A stretch of DNA of 64,000 nucleotides from Incurvaria masculella (Eukaryota; Arthropoda; Insecta; Lepidoptera; Incurvariidae). The notes below the pieces were generated by a model. It searched no databases, had not been told where the DNA came from, and was given only the letters and a program-made list of their open reading frames with translations. Positions within the stretch are counted from its first letter, which is position 1, and each line of letters starts with the position of its first letter. A program made the position numbers and the translations under genes. Positions 1 to 11,689 of this stretch are shown here, in pieces. The stretch lies in the NCBI GenBank assembly GCA_946894095.1, contig OX335645.2:14407001-14471000 (forward strand), read 5' to 3'.

Positions 1-405
1 TTTAGCCACTTAAGTCCCCAAAACTTTCTCAAAACTATCACCCCGGGGAGGATGTAGACGGCGCGGATGGGGGAGGCAATTATCTCGGGGCGCTGGCGGA
101 ACGGGGCGGGGCGGGGCGGGGCGGGGCGGACGGCGAGGGATGCTCCGGGAGCAACGCGCGCTGCGGAACAAGGAATGTAACCTTATCCAACTGACAATGC
201 CGAAGCCTTTTATGTGCGCAATGGGAAGATTTTTTCTTCATTTCGGTACCTCAATTATATGCTACACTCGTTTATTGTTTTATAATTACTTTCTCCTTTA
301 GGATTCATATTCTACGTTCTGCCGCAGCTGGGAAAAACTGCAGACATTCGAGAAACATTCTAGGTGATATTTTTATTCTCGTTCTGGGAACGTATTTCAT
401 ATGGC
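1..405. other. Non-coding, GC-rich start with GGGGC microsatellite
   Basis: No convincing coding frame. Positions 103-129 hold about five tandem GGGGC units inside a GC-rich patch that ends near 170. The rest is AT-rich unique-looking sequence. The short reading frame starting at 364 is created by the inverted repeat described next. Confidence 0.6.
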
Positions 406-548
406 TTACCACAGTTGTGTTTCGCGGTCATATTGGAGAGTTCCGCCGACCGCGGGGCCCTCGTGATGGCTCGCCCTGATGATGGACCGCACCCGAGACG
501 GTCGGAAGCGTCGAACAATATGACCGCGAAACACAATTACTGTGGTAA
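406..548. repeat. Short hairpin-type MITE-like inverted repeat
   Basis: The left end (406-435, TTACCACAGTTGTGTTTCGC then GGTCATATTG) is the reverse complement of the right end (516-548) apart from a 3-base gap. The inner sequence (gccgaccg near 450 and cggtcgga near 500) also pairs, so most of the 143 bp can fold into one hairpin. This is typical of a small non-autonomous DNA transposon. No target duplication is obvious and no second copy was seen in the window. Confidence 0.55.
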
Positions 549-2020
549 ACCAAGTGACTTACAATATAATTTAAATAAAATTAAATCAAAAATCATGTAT
601 TCTTTATAAACACAGTAAGATTTATAACATAAATGTAGCACAATGAGTTAGCAAGTAATAATGAAGAAAAGGCATCTCAGCATAAGTTGCATTTTACTCA
701 GTGAGCAGCAACGCTGATTTACGACTGGTAAATCAGCCCACCCACTCTATCAACACTCACTCTAAAATTGTTTGTATTTATGTAGATATGATCTGTCCCT
801 AATTAAAGGCTGCGAATAGCGGGCGAAAGTTCCTCCCGAGCGTTTTAAAAAACCTCCCCCCTTCAGTAACTACCGGGCATACTAATTAAAATAGCTGCGA
901 ATAAATTGCGACTCCCCACCGCGATTCTGCGCGCTTAATGCGCTTCTTTTATGACGTCACGCTTTATGTGCACTCATTAACACCGTCTCGGTCGGGGTCG
1001 CGGCGGCCGCGCCCGCGCCCATCGCCCCGCGACCCGCCGGCTGCGCCGGTTGCGCCCGCACGAGCTGGGGGGCGCTGCTCCTGCTTTCTCGGACCACTAA
1101 AACACTGTGGCATCGCAAGAGAGCGTTGATATATTTTTTTTACATATTTATACACTCCAGTCTCGATATGACTCATCGAGACATTTCGTTTCGATGAGTC
1201 ATATTTTTATTAATAACCTTTAATAACTTTAGGGTTATTAAGAAAAAAACAGTTCAAAACTGTCAAATGTGTACAATTAACAGCAATTTTAATATAATTA
1301 TAGTCGTGTAAATACGTTGCATTCGGGTTTACCCTGGCTCATTTCCTACCTACCATCTTAGATGAAAAAGGAATGGATAGGGGACTATAAAAAATTTACG
1401 ATCCGTCAAAAATACGCTCAGTCAGCTCATATGCTCTCAGTCGGTGTCAAACGTCAATCCATGCGCGTCAATTGGGCAAGATTTCAAAATATCAACAAAA
1501 TGCCTTCAAAATGTCTTGTGTGGTTGACAAATGTCGAAATAACACTAATAAGCACAACAAGAGCAATGGAATCACATTCCATGTGTAAGTACAAGCATAT
1601 TCAGTATATTTTTAATTTAGTTGACCTGAAACCTTTTATGTGTTGTAAAGGCGCAAACAGGGTTGGCACAAGCAAACTTAAATTGTCAGTTCGATTTTTA
1701 TTTTTGTTTTCATTTCAGTATTATATATTGGACTAAATTTAATTTTAAAAACAAGTAGAGCTGCCACAAAACAATAGTCTACGTACTGTTTATTATTTTT
1801 TATAATGTCGTTTAGGGTGTTTGTATAATATGTCTTAGTTCTGAGGCTGTGATAAAAAAGTACATCCTTGAAAATGGTCAAAATGTTACATGTGACAGAC
1901 AGCTCGTTTCCATAAAGATTAAAATTCTCAAGTCGTTTCTTGGCTCAAATGTCCTTTTGTCATTGAATGAGTATTCTTTTCTTTAACCTGCTACATTTAA
2001 TTATTAATACATATATACAT
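549..2020. other. Non-coding interval with GC-rich patch and CRE site
   Basis: No gene recognised. A GC-rich patch covers about 930-1110. At its left edge is a perfect palindromic CRE/ATF-type site, TGACGTCA (952-959). From about 1200 the sequence is AT-rich and featureless apart from the hairpin at 1166-1204. Confidence 0.5.
1166..1204. repeat. Perfect 14-bp stem hairpin carrying two TGACTCA sites
   Basis: Positions 1166-1179 (ATATGACTCATCGA) pair perfectly with 1191-1204 (TCGATGAGTCATAT) around an 11-base loop. Each arm contains TGACTCA or its complement, the AP-1 (bZIP) core. It could be a paired binding site, a small transcript hairpin or a chance palindrome. Confidence 0.5.
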
Positions 2021-2423
2021 ATAATTCGAGCTAATCAACCTAAGCCGAAATCAACTCAGAGTAATTACCAGAGCTCTAACAGGTCACTGTAACCTTAACA
2101 AACACCTGCACAGGATGAGGTTGACAGATTCAGATTTATGCAGGTTCTGTCTTGAACAAGAGGAGACACCGATCCACCTTCTGTGCGACTGTGGACCACT
2201 AATTCATAAAAGAAATGCCATCCTTGGGGGATACTTACTAGACCCAGATGATATCAAAGTCATCACACCTCAAAAAATCCTGCACTTCCTGAAGGAGGCA
2301 GGAATTGAGGGTGAACTGTAAGAAGGGAAAAGTCACAATAGATCTGTAAAGGTCGCAGTGACAGCGGGCAAAAAAAAAAAAAAAAAGCCCGCAGCCCAAC
2401 TTCAAATAATAATAATAATACAT
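2021..2423 (+). mobile_element. 5'-truncated non-LTR retrotransposon, 3' end with (AAT)n tail
   Basis: An open frame from the stop near 2020 to a stop near 2321 encodes the C-terminal end of a non-LTR pol protein. It contains LTGHCNLNKHLHRM, then a Cys/His cluster (CRFCLEQEETPIHLLCDC) and ends KEAGIEGEL. This arrangement follows the RNase H region of Jockey/R1/I-type elements; the exact clade is not decided. The 3' untranslated part runs to about 2400, has an internal A-tract (about 2370-2385) and ends in an AAT microsatellite tail (about 2404-2420). All of the RT domain is missing, so it is a dead insertion. The methionine at 2115 is internal, not a true start. Confidence 0.8.
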
Positions 2424-3756
2424 TTAATTATAGACTCCGTCTTCTTAGGGCTATTATCGAAAAATATGTAAATGTAAAACTTTATCATATACATAAAACC
2501 AATCCGGGGATTAAAGCCGCGACAAAAGGACAAAAGCGTAATAAACTGAACCTATTCGAAGGAAATTAAAAAAAATGTAAAAAGAAAGAACTTAGTGGTT
2601 TATCAAAATACCATCACGCATTTACGGCGAACGGCAATAATCATCAACAGGTTCTACATAACACTGTACTGACTATTATTTTGACTATTTTTTAGCATCT
2701 AAAACGCATTGAACGAAATTTTTAAATGCATAAAATGCAAACATGGACAATTCAAGAATAATCAATATTATTTGTTTTGCAATGTTTGACCCATACTTGC
2801 AATACATTAATGATTCCCTCTTTGTGTTTATTTTATTTTATGATTTAAATATTTACAAATTGTGTATATTCGACTTTATTAATTTATCCTTAATATCGAT
2901 GACTTTTACTCAGAAAAACGATGGTTTAAAGAATGATTCCATTAATATTTTTTTCATTTTCCCTCTTGCAAATTCGCGAAAAGATTATTTGATGCCTTGT
3001 TAACTATACAATCATGGCACTACTTGTTCTGACCACTATCACTAAATAGGAACCTTAATATTTTAATGTACAATACAATATATTGTTATTTATTTTTGTG
3101 ATCATTTTTGGCAACCCTGCCGTTTTCACTTTCATTTTTCTTTTAGTTTTGACGCGCCATTCTCGTCAAAGAGCTTAGCATGCGCGCATCGTTGATGTGT
3201 CATGATGGATTAGCATGAATTTTGCACTATATCTACGACCAGACGTCACAAATGTCACCATCCCTTTTTATGATGCTATAACTAATTCAATTTAAGGAAA
3301 TTGTTGTCTCATTTCATTCTTCCGCGATTAGATGAATCTATTTGTCACTTTTTCGCATGATGCATTTCCTTATACCTTGGTCCTGCTCTATTACCCTTTA
3401 CGTATTAGAGTTTGGTGTGCATGTAAAAGTATAGGTGAGTGAGTTTTTTTAAAAATAGGAACGCTTTTGAACTATCGTCAGTATGGAGGTACCGTATCCA
3501 TTCTTTTTCATCTAAGCCTACCATGTTTAATTATGTAATAACCTAATTGATTCACGCCACCATTGGAACAAAAGGAAAGTTTTGAATATGTTTAAAAATC
3601 TTCTTTAACTTTATTAATATTTTTTTGTAAACTCAATATTACATATAGCTATTAAAAAAGTATGGAACATAATAGGAAAACTTAAAGTGACCGGTCCTAC
3701 ATGGGTGCCTTCAATTAAGTGCAATCACATTGAAATTGATCGTGAAAAAATCGGTC

Positions 3757-3800
3757 AAGTGCGAGTCTGACTCTTCCGCCGAGCGTTCCGTACAAATTTA
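3757..3800 (+). repeat. Fragment of the CCGGCCAAGTGCGAG repeat family
   Basis: A diverged match to the start of the family seen at 8526, 24549 and 63106: the segment reads gtcaagtgcgagtctgact, then gagcgttccgtac. Only about 45 bp is recognisable, and the start motif and the gttccgta block keep their normal order. Confidence 0.6.
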
Positions 3801-5042
3801 ATTATCAATGTAATTTTGTAATCGCACCAATATTTTTGATGATATATTATATAACTAAATTTGCGTCTCCTTGCGTCTCGCCAAATTTTAAATTTCCAGG
3901 GCAACGGGAGGTACCTTGTAAGTTTGAATTTTTTGAGAATGTTAAAGCATGTTACATAAGTGCCTCGAAAAATGTATTAAGTTCTGCAATTCTTTTTCCA
4001 CCGCATAAATATGTTTTAAGTAGTGTTAAAATCACAATCGTAATGTTGATGAAAACGAATATTGGTTTCTTTAACCAAAACCCTCTCAAATTGAACATGA
4101 AATCTAAATCTAAATCTAATATAATCTATGACACGTTGTAAAAAATGTTTGCTTTGTTTGTTCTCAGGTAAGTCGGTCAGTGGAAAACAAGGGAAAGCGG
4201 GCTCGCGGTCGGAAACAGAGACGTCGGTATTATTTTATTTTTTGCCTCCCCCTAATCAAAACTCTCGTTGAATGGTCTTCCGGTACACCCCCGACTGTAC
4301 GACGCCGCCGCCGGTGCGTCGCGTCGCCGCTCCGTGCGGGGGTCGGCATTATCCAAGACAATACAGCTTTCAGGGCTCGACCCGGCGAAATGGCGGAAAA
4401 TCTCTCGCGGAAGGAAGGAAAATAAAATACAAATTAACGTGGAGTGAATGCGAATAGGTGGTGACCGCAAAAGGGCCTTCCTGAGAACAATGGCGGTCTT
4501 CCCCCCGTCTCCGCCTCCCGCGGGTCCGTCCCGCGAGTGTGGAGCGTGTGCCGTGATACAAAAGAACATCACTCATTTCATTTATATCAGGCACCTTCGT
4601 GCTTTGCCTGCTCTGCTGACTCTGTCTGTTTTTGTATCGTTGATCAGCGGGCTGGGAAAAACTCGACTGCCATTATTTTTGCAGCTTAAAATATGAACTA
4701 AAATGCCATTCTGCTGCGTTCCAAATGTAGCGCAGTGAAATAATTTTGAAGTTAATTAGATCAAGAGATTACGTGAATTAGCTGTGGAATGAGATTGCCG
4801 CGCACGCAGGATAATTGTGAGGCTTTTTAAGTAGGCTCATAATGCAATGATCTGCTTTATTGGCGGCTGATAATGGCGCGCGCTCTTGTTATTCGAACTA
4901 CAATCGACGTGCTTCGAGTGTTATACTAATTATTATCGGTTGCAATTTTAAATGCATTTCCTAATTTTACGCTTGTTCAATAAATACAGTTTTGTCGCTA
5001 AAGTAATTGAAGGTAACTCAACATTAACGAAAACTTTTCCTC

Positions 5043-5918
5043 ATTATCCGATACGATATCGATATCGGAACCAGATACGATATTGCCTTTCACATTCCGA
5101 TATCGGTTATCGGAAACGGTACCAATATGTTGGCGGCACCATCGGACAATGCTGTATGCTGTACGTTATTTTTTAGATAGCTGGTTACGAAAAGCTAATA
5201 CCGAACCGACCCTAATGATGTTAGCCTAACTACTATTGGGGAACTAGGTTCCATGCCAAGACTTTCCGTCCGCGCCGGCCATTTTGAGCTTGTTTAGTTT
5301 ATTGTTAGCATGGCGTCGTCATCATTTAAATACGATACATTAATTGAACTGGTAGAATGCAAACTTCTGAAGTGTCTTGCTTGTTAGCTTGCTAAAAATA
5401 GTATAAAATGCTGTACATCTATGTACTTAGCTTGCACAATGGGATGTATCCAATATTGTCTGTGGATAGATCCTTTTTGCGCCTCAAATATAATCGATGC
5501 AACAAAACAGTTTACTATCATATTGTATTTGTATTCGTGAAATTGATAGACAAACTACTTTCAGACAGGATTTTTTTTCCTATTTTAAGGCATAGATCAT
5601 TAGCAATTACAACAATAAACATGCATACATCTTGCAATTTCTGGTATATACCATCTTTAAACTTACTAAATAATTAAAACTAAACAAAATATGTCAAGGT
5701 AAATATCAGTTAAATGCTTTATGATACTGGATTATCATGGTCATTTCAATAATTCTAATTATAAATATTATACATCTGTATCAATAGTCTGCCATAATGA
5801 CCTGCCCGAACAAAACTGTCGATAAAGTGGCCGAGTCGGAACTATTTCATCAAGATATTTTAAAATACCAATCGGATATCGGTTACCGGTGTCCGACCCC
5901 GATATCGTATCGGATAAT
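5043..5918. repeat. Candidate DNA transposon remnant with 19-bp inverted ends
   Basis: ATTATCCGATACGATATCG (5043-5061) is repeated exactly in reverse complement at 5900-5918. The ends are AT/CG palindrome-rich and lie 876 bp apart. A second GATATCGGTTA-type block occurs near both ends. There is no transposase between them and no clear target duplication, so chance similarity of palindromic sequence is possible. Confidence 0.3.
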
Positions 5919-6630
5919 GTGGAATCGCTCTCAGTGGGCGGGGATATCTGTATGCGTACGTATTGCGCGATGTAAGGCAGTGCTGCAACTTGAGGCACAA
6001 AGGGGCCAGAAGTTGCCAAGTTGGCTGGGGCAGGTGCTGCGGGGGTGGGGGGCGGTAGATACGTGAGCAGGTCGCGTGCCTCGCGCGCTAGAATTGCATC
6101 AGACCACTTATATTATCATTACAAGCGAGGTGCAAGTTTGCGAAGGAGCGATCCAGTGCGCCATATGGTCGCACTCGTCCGTGGAATAGTGCATACGCGT
6201 GGTCACGGCTGTGTTCCGAAGTGGGGGAGGGGCCGCTTGTTAGCCGGCTTTGTCACTAACATGAGAATTAATGCTCACTGTAGCAGCTGTGAAATTAAGC
6301 TTAGCGAATGCTGGACAGTTTTAATTGAATTGGCATGCTAGTTAATATTCTGTGCATTTTTTTTTAAATAATCTAAAGACTCTGTCTGAACTGTAATCTA
6401 CGAGAAAATTTCTTATAAATGAAAATGAGCCAGGTTTTCTTTTAGGTTTGAGCTTAATTTGTTTCCTTAAAGATAACAATACGATTTCGGATAAAAGGAG
6501 TAACCTAGCATGAAAAGATGTATTTTTTATTTTCATGTTTTTTTTATTTACCCAATGTTATTGATTATTATAAAAAAAAATCTCATAAATTCATTACATA
6601 ATACATATATTTAACACATATTAACATGAT

Positions 6631-7008
6631 ATGGCTCGTAGCCTAGTGGCGCAGACACTTACCTAACATACCAGAGGTCTGGGTTCAAATCCTCGCTCTG
6701 TTCGTGCATAACTTTCTTCTCTTTCTGAGTTGGATAAGCGCATTTCATCTCGAATGCGAGCTGCACCCTGATACGGAATCCATGTAAAACGGTAGAAATT
6801 TCCCATACTAGGTAGTAGGGTTTAAGCCCGCCCGGGCTGGTACCATCGCATTGGATGACAAAATGGTCGAAGCGGCAATGAACATTTTTCCCAGTTTTCC
6901 ATGCAGTTTAGTGTCGCCGTGCTCATAAAGGGTGGCATGGCAACTAATTCCTTCGGGAATGTGATGTATTGGGCTAATTTTACAACGGTACTTGTGTTGT
7001 ATTAGCCA
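6631..7008 (+). mobile_element. tRNA-derived SINE
   Basis: The head looks like a tRNA gene. Box A is TAGCCTAGTGG (6639-6649) and box B is GGTTCAAATCC (6682-6692), at a spacing normal for RNA polymerase III internal promoters. Downstream from about 6810 is a body (gtagtagggtttaagcccgc, then taccatcgcattggatga) shared with the 5S-headed SINE at 22166 and with other copies here. The tRNA stems do not fold properly and a long body follows, so it is a SINE and not a tRNA gene. Confidence 0.75.
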
Positions 7009-7447
7009 ACTGACCGCTTATCCAACTGACGATTTTTACAGCTGCAGTGTGTTCCATGACCCGTTTGGCAATGGTGTGTTTGGTTTGACCAATGTAAAAC
7101 TTCCTGAAATACATCTTATATGTGCCAGGTGTTTGAAATGGAATAATATCTCTGAGAGTATGTGTACGTATACATTGGAAAGTTGGATTTAGTTTTAGCT
7201 AGTTGTAGGCGAACCGGGCGGAAGATCCCAACAATAAATAGTTAAAGCAATACATAATCCAACCGCGCGCTCTTGCGCTATTTTCTGGTTTAATTGAGTG
7301 TCGCAAAATGAAAGATAACGACTAGCGTGGATGCGATCGCATCCGTTCCCCCCTCCACCCCCGCCTGCCGCACACCGCGCGGGGCCGCCCACAGCCGCTG
7401 CCGCTCGCAGCTCGTCGCAGCCCGCCCAATGGTTGCACCCAACTTTA
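7009..7447. other. Non-coding, small GC-rich patch
   Basis: No gene recognised. A proline/arginine-type GC-rich patch lies at about 7330-7440, immediately left of the MITE at 7448. Confidence 0.5.
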
Positions 7448-7803
7448 AAGTGCCCGTACAGGTGCAATTTTTGAGGCAATTAATCGCTGGGCAGTTGTTG
7501 CCAAACATAGTGGAGCAATAGATGCAGCAGTATAAAACAACCCCAATATATTTTCGGCAATCATCCCAGCGATATTGCTCCACATCGCTCCATACTTTTC
7601 GTGTCGCGTCAGTGAGTTGTTTATCGAATTGCCACGTATCCGTGCACTCGCTCGCCACATGCGGGTAATTAATTGCTCCATGAATGGTTCCATACTTTTC
7701 CATAAACCATGTTGCCGGAGATTGCTGGATATTGTCGTGAGGACGAAATCGACAGAGATTGCGCAGAAGTTGAGCAACTTTAGTTGCCCGTGTACGGGCA
7801 CCT
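7448..7803 (+). repeat. MITE, family with GGTGCCCGTACA ends (copy 1)
   Basis: 356 bp with terminal inverted repeats: left AAGTGCCCGTACAGGTGCAA, right ending GCCCGTGTACGGGCACCT. TTA lies on both sides (7445-7447 and 7804-7806), consistent with a 3-bp target duplication as in PIF/Harbinger-type elements. The interior closely matches, in reverse orientation, the 363-bp copy at 56537. Overlapping reading frames on both strands here are by-products of the repeat. Confidence 0.75.
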
Positions 7804-8411
7804 TTACAATGCTCTATTTACAAATACAATGCGCCGATGCATGTGAGCGGTGTCACATATTTTGCTCAGCGAGCATCGGCATCTGGTGTGCTTGTGTGCT
7901 TGTTTTTGTGTCATTACATGTAAATAAAAAAAAAACACATATATTGTCATGATATTAGTTCAACACACCTAGTGAGAACTAGATGCTGTGTCAGGACCTT
8001 CCTTATTTATTTATTTATTAATCATCAAACAAACAGACATTTCCATGATTTTATACATTATTAACTTAAGATTAGACATTTAACAATATCAAGTATTGGA
8101 TGTTATGGATGAACAAGTTAATAAAATAATTGGAGCCTGCAAAAGAACTGAATACTGAGTAGTAGGCGGTCACTACTACTAAGTCAAAAAATACTAGCCT
8201 ATTGCTTTTATCATAAGCTAGGTCTTTTTTGACTTTTCTTCGTTTATGGTAATTTAAAATAAATCTGTAATCTCTTAAAATACTCCCTCGACGGCATAAG
8301 TTATGTCCACCCTTCTATGAATTTTTCGCTCTTGTAATAATAGAAGCGCAGGAGATAACGACGAATAAAGTCAATTTTATGCATATCAGGGCCCATTGTA
8401 AAGGCCCATTT
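7804..8411. other. Non-coding, AT-rich with SINE-tail scrap
   Basis: No gene. About 7970-8010 resembles the tail region of the SINE body in reverse (actagatgctgtgtcaggac, then cttcct), followed by a TTTA-rich tract of the kind that ends LINEs. The rest is AT-rich and unremarkable. Confidence 0.4.
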
Positions 8412-8519
8412 ACTGAAGAGAAAGGAAGAATTGGCATGCGGTCGATATTGCCTCTCCGCTGTATGGTCCGCTGTAGTGACCACACAGTCGAAACACCGCT
8501 ACTGCGCGCGAACGTGCTC
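8412..8519 (-). repeat. Repeat related to 30288-30434 (reverse copy)
   Basis: The reverse complement matches 30288-30434 from the block gagcacattcgcgcgc through tttcgactgtg and cactacag-ggaccatac to the pyrimidine run tcttcctttctcttca. This copy lacks about 40 bp present in the other. It is probably a non-autonomous element of unknown class. Confidence 0.55.
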
Positions 8520-8525
8520 TAAAAA

Positions 8526-8711
8526 CCGGCCAAGTGCGAGTCGGACTCGCACACGAAGGGTTCCGTACCATCGTACAAGATTTAACACAAAACAATCTTT
8601 TTTTTATATGGGGGCCCCATTTTTTTTTAATTTTACCTATTTGTGATTATAGCAGCAAAAAAATACACATTCTGTGAAAATGTCCGCTGCGTAACTATTA
8701 CGGTTCATAGG
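8526..8711 (+). repeat. CCGGCCAAGTGCGAG repeat, 3'-truncated copy
   Basis: Starts CCGGCCAAGTGCGAGTCGGA, continues with gggttccgtacc, the GGGGCCCC block and ttttacctatttgt. It stops near ggttcat, before the GGAC microsatellite and the TACGGAACCC end seen in the full copies at 24549 and 63106. I remember this family as widespread in Lepidoptera; its class is not clear from sequence alone. Confidence 0.75.
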
Positions 8712-8833
8712 AAGTTCAATTTTGTGCCGTGACTTTAGAAACCAAATATTATACAACTTGTTAGGAACGTCTCAAAGCGCAGCATATAGTTTGTTACAGG
8801 TGTTAGCCCAGCAGCTAGAGCAATAAAGGGTTC

Positions 8834-9655
8834 GATAATTCTAAAGTCGCAGATTTGTTTACAGGCGATGTAGTTTCCTTATGGAAGGTTGGGTGCAAAA
8901 GATTAGAAAATTCGGATTGGTGCGTTTGAAATTATTTAGGTATTTTCAATAATTCGATCTAAAAGATTGCATTAAATATTTAAGTCAAATTTTATGATTG
9001 TATATTGCTTAAAACTTTATTTCCATGTCGTAAGAAAAAGTTTAGAAAAATTGCTTTTTGGGAACATAGCAAAACCAAAAATCGCTCATTATAATTACAG
9101 TAAAATATTTAAGTCTCTAAATTATTATTTTCCATATTAGGAATGAACATTAGAACCTGCTATAAAAAGTTTAGAAATCTATGTAGTTGGCTTTCAAAGT
9201 TATTTATATTTTTATCTTTAATTCAATCAATAAAATATTTAAGTTATTAGAGTCGGCGGCAACATGACCATATCGAAACACTCTATCAGCATACAAAAGA
9301 TTAGAAATATTTATATAAACTTTTTATAAGAGGTTCTAATGTTCATTCCCAATATGGAAAACAATAATTTAGAGACTTAAATATTTTATTGTAATTATAA
9401 TGAGCGATTTTTTGTTTTGCTATGTTCCCAAAACGGAATTTTTCTAAACTTTTTCTTAAGACATGGAAATAAAGTTTTAAGCAATATACAATCATAAAAT
9501 TTGACTTAAATATTTTATTCAATCTTTTAGTTCGAATTATTGAAAACACCTAAATAATTCCAAACGTACCGGTCCGAATTTTCTAATCCTTTGCACCCAA
9601 CCTTCTATGAGGAAACTACATCGCCTGTAAAAAAATCAGCGACTTTGGAATTATC
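8834..9655. repeat. Long fold-back element: two arms of about 340 bp around a 143-bp spacer
   Basis: The left arm (8834-9172) and the reverse complement of the right arm (9316-9655) align end to end, with roughly nine of ten positions matching by eye. Shared blocks include ttacaggcgatgtagtttcc, aaggttgggtgcaaa, tgattgtatattgcttaaaa and aatgaacattagaacct. The spacer is 9173-9315. Two anchor motifs recur inside every 129-139 bp: AAAAG(A/T)TTAGAAA at 8897, 9036, 9165 and 9295, and AAATATTTAAGT at 8974, 9103 and 9233 (inverted at 9375 and 9504). The only frames are short repeat by-products. It could be a fold-back/MITE element or a source of long hairpin RNA. The outer ends show no clear target duplication. 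Confidence 0.85.
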
Positions 9656-9698
9656 ATAACTTATCATGCCAATTTGGTCCGCTTCGACAGGTCTATGT

Positions 9699-9879
9699 CC
9701 CGATAATGCGGTCGTTACTCTAAACCACGTATCCTAGACATGACAAAAAATGTTTTCCTCTGAATACATTTTTAGGACTAAAAAAAATAATGAGAAAGTA
9801 ATTTTGTTTCGCAAAACTTATAGGAAACGTTGTTAATTTTCATGCCTAAAATACGTGGTTAGCAGTAACGCATTGTCGG
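9699..9879. repeat. Small MITE-like element with inverted ends
   Basis: CCGATAATGCG (9699-9709) faces CGCATTGTCGG (9869-9879). Further in, aaccacgtat and atacgtggtt pair, as do tagacatga and catgccta imperfectly, giving about 35-40 bp of imperfect terminal inverted repeat across 181 bp. No second copy and no clear target duplication were seen. Confidence 0.5.
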
Positions 9880-10991
9880 AACAACTGCATTTATTAAAAC
9901 TTCAAACACCAAGAGCAGTTCAGTTTATTAGAAAATAACACCTTTGACTGATGACATTATAAGTGGAAAAATACTTTTAAAAAAAATCTAGGTAGGCTTA
10001 AAGGTTTGGAACCTTATGACAATGCAAGGGTCATACAGCGGTTGTTTTTTTCTTACTTCATACTAATGTGTGATATTAAAAACGTAGCATTGTGTATTTG
10101 TAAGTAACCGAGGCAAGCCACCTCATTTCAGACTGGGTGTACGTATCAATTCACTGAGATATTTCGATGTAGAGATGTGTCGTTTACATTATGCATGCGC
10201 CGGTAGATGGCGCTGCGCGACGGCGGCGGCGACGGAGGCGTCGGAGGCGTCGGAGCGGGTGCTGCAGCCACCTGCCGCCCGAGCGCACTCACTCGGCAAA
10301 TTACCTATTCGCTTTTATAGCTTCTGACACCATCCGCCCTGCTGATACACAGCTCTGAAATGAGTCGGCCTAATTAAAAACAACCATAATCACGCTTCCT
10401 CTACGGTTCGCTGAATCTATTAGCTGCGAAGCGTCTTCACTGATATTATTAATATAATATGCGAATAATGAATGTTCATACGAGTAGGTTGGAGAAAATG
10501 TATCTTCCTTCATTAGTGGAGTTCTAACGGCTGTCATAAAATCATTAAACCCGTCACGCAAATACGATTCAATTGGTTTTTGAATATCCCTTCAGAGAAT
10601 CGTCACTAAAGTCACTCTTAACTTATGTGCCCTTTACGTACCCCCGCGAGCAAATCTAAATTACGTGTGAAGTGTTACTGATAATATAATCATGCTAAAC
10701 AGTTGTCCTAAAAAGTTCTTTACTTTTATATTTGGTGACTTGAACCTTTCACAATTTAAATTGAATAGCAGTAGCTCAAGCACAATACTAAGACTATTAA
10801 ACGTATTTTTGTTTTGCTTTTAACAACTTACGCCAGAACAACTACGTCACAAACAGTAGCGGGAGAATACTTGATCTAGTTTTAAGCAATTTTATTGCAC
10901 CCAACAAATACAATTATCTGAAACTCCACAGTCTTTAATTATATAACATCCACCACTGTACATAGAGCCTAAACTTCACAACTATAAAATA
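9880..10991. other. Non-coding interval with GC-rich patch at 10195-10300
   Basis: No gene recognised. The GC-rich patch is made of short GGCG/CGGAGG iterations (gacggaggcgtcggaggcgt). The rest is AT-rich. Confidence 0.5.
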
Positions 10992-11530
10992 CTAGCTTAG
11001 GTACCCGGCTCCGCTCGGGTTAATGTCGGGCTGAATTATTTAATGGATAAAAAGTAACCCAAAGTGTTGGTCTAAAAGGCTGGTCCAGGACAATGTATCC
11101 ATCTACCAAATTTAATCAAGATAGTTTGAGCCGATATGGCATGATTTAATGAGAAATATTGAATCATCCCCATAGAGCTTCGTAAACATTTGGTGGCAAT
11201 TTTTTTTTTAAAGTATGTACCGCCAGAACCTTTCTACATTTGCACTGCTACAGTGTATACCTAGTAAGTAAGTAACGAAGAGGACACACATTTTTACGTA
11301 GACTCCAAACCACAGCCAGCCTCAACATCGAAAACGGTAACTCATCCCGAACCTTACTGCTCCCAGAGATGTTATACGTTGATAAAATACGCATATGAAT
11401 CGGGTGATTGGTTCGCAAGTTATAAGAATTACTACTCACCCCTCTGGTAATGAAACGTTACATTATGTAGCCTATAAGATTTGAATCCTAAAGTTGCGGT
11501 AAATACCAAGCCATATTTCGGTACAATTAG
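10992..11530 (-). mobile_element. Non-autonomous Helitron, family B (copy 1, uninterrupted)
   Basis: In minus orientation the 3' end is a GC-rich hairpin (acccgagcggagccgggt) followed about 10 bases later by the CTAG terminus (10992-10995), next to T as expected for Helitron insertion at AT. The body matches 43344-44290 and 55370-56036. The 5' boundary is uncertain, about 11,500. At 11150-11156 it reads gatTTAAtgag, uninterrupted, which is the site where copy 2 carries a nested MITE. Confidence 0.75.
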
Positions 11531-11689
11531 CATCGAAATCGAATAACTATCAGGTAGCAAATGCCTAAATGGATTGATGATCTCTAACTTGATATCTTTT
11601 AAACTATAGTGAAACTTGTAAAATATTTTTTTTGAAATGATAACATTCGTTTATTTTGAAATACTTTTTCCTTAAAGTCGGTTTTGTTG

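Larger units (their letters stand above)
2424..6630. other. Non-coding interval with GC-rich island at 4190-4560
   Basis: No gene seen. It is mostly AT-rich. A GC-rich island at about 4190-4560 has stop-interrupted overlapping frames on both strands and no recognisable protein, and a second small GC-rich patch lies at about 5990-6240. A repeat fragment at 3757 and an inverted-repeat pair at 5043/5900 are listed separately. Confidence 0.55.

Noticed and set aside
364..609. 81-codon frame near the window start
   Set aside because: Runs through the hairpin element at 406-548 and has no similarity.
6631..6705. Possible tRNA gene
   Set aside because: Boxes A and B are present, but stems are poor and the SINE body follows directly.
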